The notes beneath the pieces are model-generated. The model made no database searches and was not told the origin of the DNA. It saw nothing but the letters and a program-made list of their open reading frames with translations. A stretch of DNA of 7,439 bases from contig CAMVPV010000060.1 in assembly GCA_947169455.1 (NCBI GenBank), positions 1 through 7,439 of the forward strand. Reading direction: 5' to 3'. Source of the stretch: an uncultured Clostridia bacterium (GTDB lineage: Bacteria; Bacillota_A; Clostridia; Oscillospirales; Ruminococcaceae). Both the position numbers and the translations under genes were made by a program. How positions within the stretch are numbered: the stretch's first letter is position 1; each line of letters begins with the position of its first letter. This document shows positions 6,502 to 7,439 of the stretch, one piece after another.

Positions 6502-7439
6502 AGTCATTTATCATGAGGATGTTCGCTGTGCTCGCATTGATCGCAGCTGCAGGTTTCATAATGAAAACTGAGGCTGACAATATCATCTCCTCAAAGCACG
6601 GTGAGAGAAGGATAGTCGTACAGCGTATAACCGATGAGATAGGACAAAAACTTGCCGCAGACAGCGATACTGCCGCTGCTCTGGATGAGGTGTTCTATTC
6701 AAGGCGTTCTGAATGGGAACAGCTCTACGGAAAGGAAAACAGCCCGCTGGATATCGAGATCATATCAGCTGCCGGCAGTAAGAATGCTGTCATCGGCGGT
6801 GGAAATACGATGATATGCTGTATATATGCTGATGAGGAGCCTGCAGGGCTTGCGGTATATCACTTTGAGGACACGATATACAGCGGTGTGATATTGCTTG
6901 TATATATCTGCCTCGGGCTGTGCGCAGCGGTGATAATTATATATGCTGAGTGGGTGCGATACAGGCTGATCCGCCCGTTCACGAAGCTTTCCGATTACCC
7001 GGAAAGGCTTTCAAAGGGGATGATCACAGAAAAGCTCCCCGAAGACAAGGACAGATTTTTCGGCAGATTTATCTGGGGCATGAATATGCTGTCTGACAAG
7101 CTGGAGAATGACAGGCAGATGATACGCCGCGTCTCGCTGGAGCGTGAGAAGTTCGTTACCGCACTTGTTCACGGCATCAAGACTCCTGCGGCGAATATAA
7201 AGCTGCTGTCCGAAGCTATATCCACGGGATTGTATGATCCCGACGGCAAAATAAACGAGAAGGATGCCGAGCTTGCCGGGAAGATAGAAAAAAATGCGGA
7301 CGAGATCGAACGCCTCGTAAAAGAAGTGATCGAGGCGGAGAATACTCTTGTTTTCGATTACGACCGCGACGCAGAGCCGTTCTATACACACTGCATGAAC
7401 GCTATTATCCGCGAGGAATATTCAAACTGCATGAAGGTA
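6498..7439 (+). CDS. Sensor histidine kinase, N-terminal part (314 residues, cut by window end)
   Basis: ATG 6498 overlaps the regulator's TGA (ATGA), with CGGAG about 7 nt upstream. The frame stays open to the last base. Residues about 8-22 are a short membrane segment. Residues about 24-129 form an extracytoplasmic sensor region with no domain I recognise, and about 130-150 is a second membrane helix. A HAMP-like linker beginning RPFTKL follows, then the dimerisation and phosphotransfer (HisKA) domain with His225 in LVHGIKTPAANI (codon 7170-7172). The usual H-[ED]-[IL]-K-T-P reads H-G-I-K-T-P here. The ATP-binding domain lies beyond the window, so catalytic completeness cannot be judged. 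With about 105 residues outside the membrane it is not a BceS-type intramembrane sensor, so it could bind a ligand directly. It is the obvious partner of the adjacent regulator. Confidence 0.93.
   Translation, partial: MKSFIMRMFAVLALIAAAGFIMKTEADNIISSKHGERRIVVQRITDEIGQKLAADSDTAAALDEVFYSRRSEWEQLYGKENSPLDIEIISAAGSKNAVIGGGNTMICCIYADEEPAGLAVYHFEDTIYSGVILLVYICLGLCAAVIIIYAEWVRYRLIRPFTKLSDYPERLSKGMITEKLPEDKDRFFGRFIWGMNMLSDKLENDRQMIRRVSLEREKFVTALVHGIKTPAANIKLLSEAISTGLYDPDGKINEKDAELAGKIEKNADEIERLVKEVIEAENTLVFDYDRDAEPFYTHCMNAIIREEYSNCMKV

Noticed and set aside
5785..6507. 240-codon open frame on the - strand opposite the response regulator
   Set aside because: It mirrors the regulator gene, whose receiver and winged-helix motifs are unmistakable. 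The antisense translation shows no recognisable domain.

Overview
The window looks like chromosomal DNA from a Gram-positive gut or rumen Firmicute. I favour a Ruminococcus-like member of the Oscillospiraceae. The grounds are moderate GC with many ATA isoleucine codons, strong AGGAGG-type ribosome binding sites, tandem Listeria-Bacteroides (InlB B-type) repeats in a surface protein, and a MacB/FtsX-type ABC transporter in one operon with a two-component system. This is judged from style, not from a database match. All supported genes are on the + strand. I see no tRNA, rRNA, CRISPR array, insertion sequence or integrase.

Layout. (1) Positions 2-1006 hold the C-terminal part of a surface protein made of about 70-residue repeats, ending in a membrane anchor. 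A strong intrinsic terminator follows at 1040-1071. (2) Positions 1072-1208 form the promoter region of the next operon. It has a good -10 box, a poor -35, and two tandem 11-bp direct repeats in the place where an OmpR/PhoB-family regulator would bind. (3) Positions 1209 to the window end are one tightly packed operon: an 806-aa FtsX-type permease, an ABC ATPase (8-bp overlap), an N-terminal-nucleophile (Ntn) amidohydrolase of C45/choloylglycine-hydrolase type with a lipoprotein leader, an OmpR-family response regulator, and a sensor histidine kinase (4-bp ATGA overlap) that is cut by the window edge.

Working model (inference). The histidine kinase senses an extracellular compound and phosphorylates the regulator, which drives the operon through the direct repeats at 1141-1162. 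The permease and ATPase act as a MacB/Bce-like mechanotransmission or export machine. The hydrolase, meant to be anchored outside the cell as a lipoprotein, would act on an amide-bonded substrate such as an acylated peptide or a bile-acid-like or beta-lactam-like amide. This resembles a peptide-antibiotic detoxification module but adds a dedicated Ntn hydrolase.

The main anomaly is an in-frame TGA at 4491-4493. It separates the lipoprotein signal peptide from the otherwise intact hydrolase frame. Either this copy is a recent pseudogene, the base is a sequencing error, or the protein is made in an unusual way. Other points of interest are the CX4C cysteine pairs in the surface repeats and an H-box (HGIKTP) in the kinase that lacks the usual acidic residue next to the histidine.
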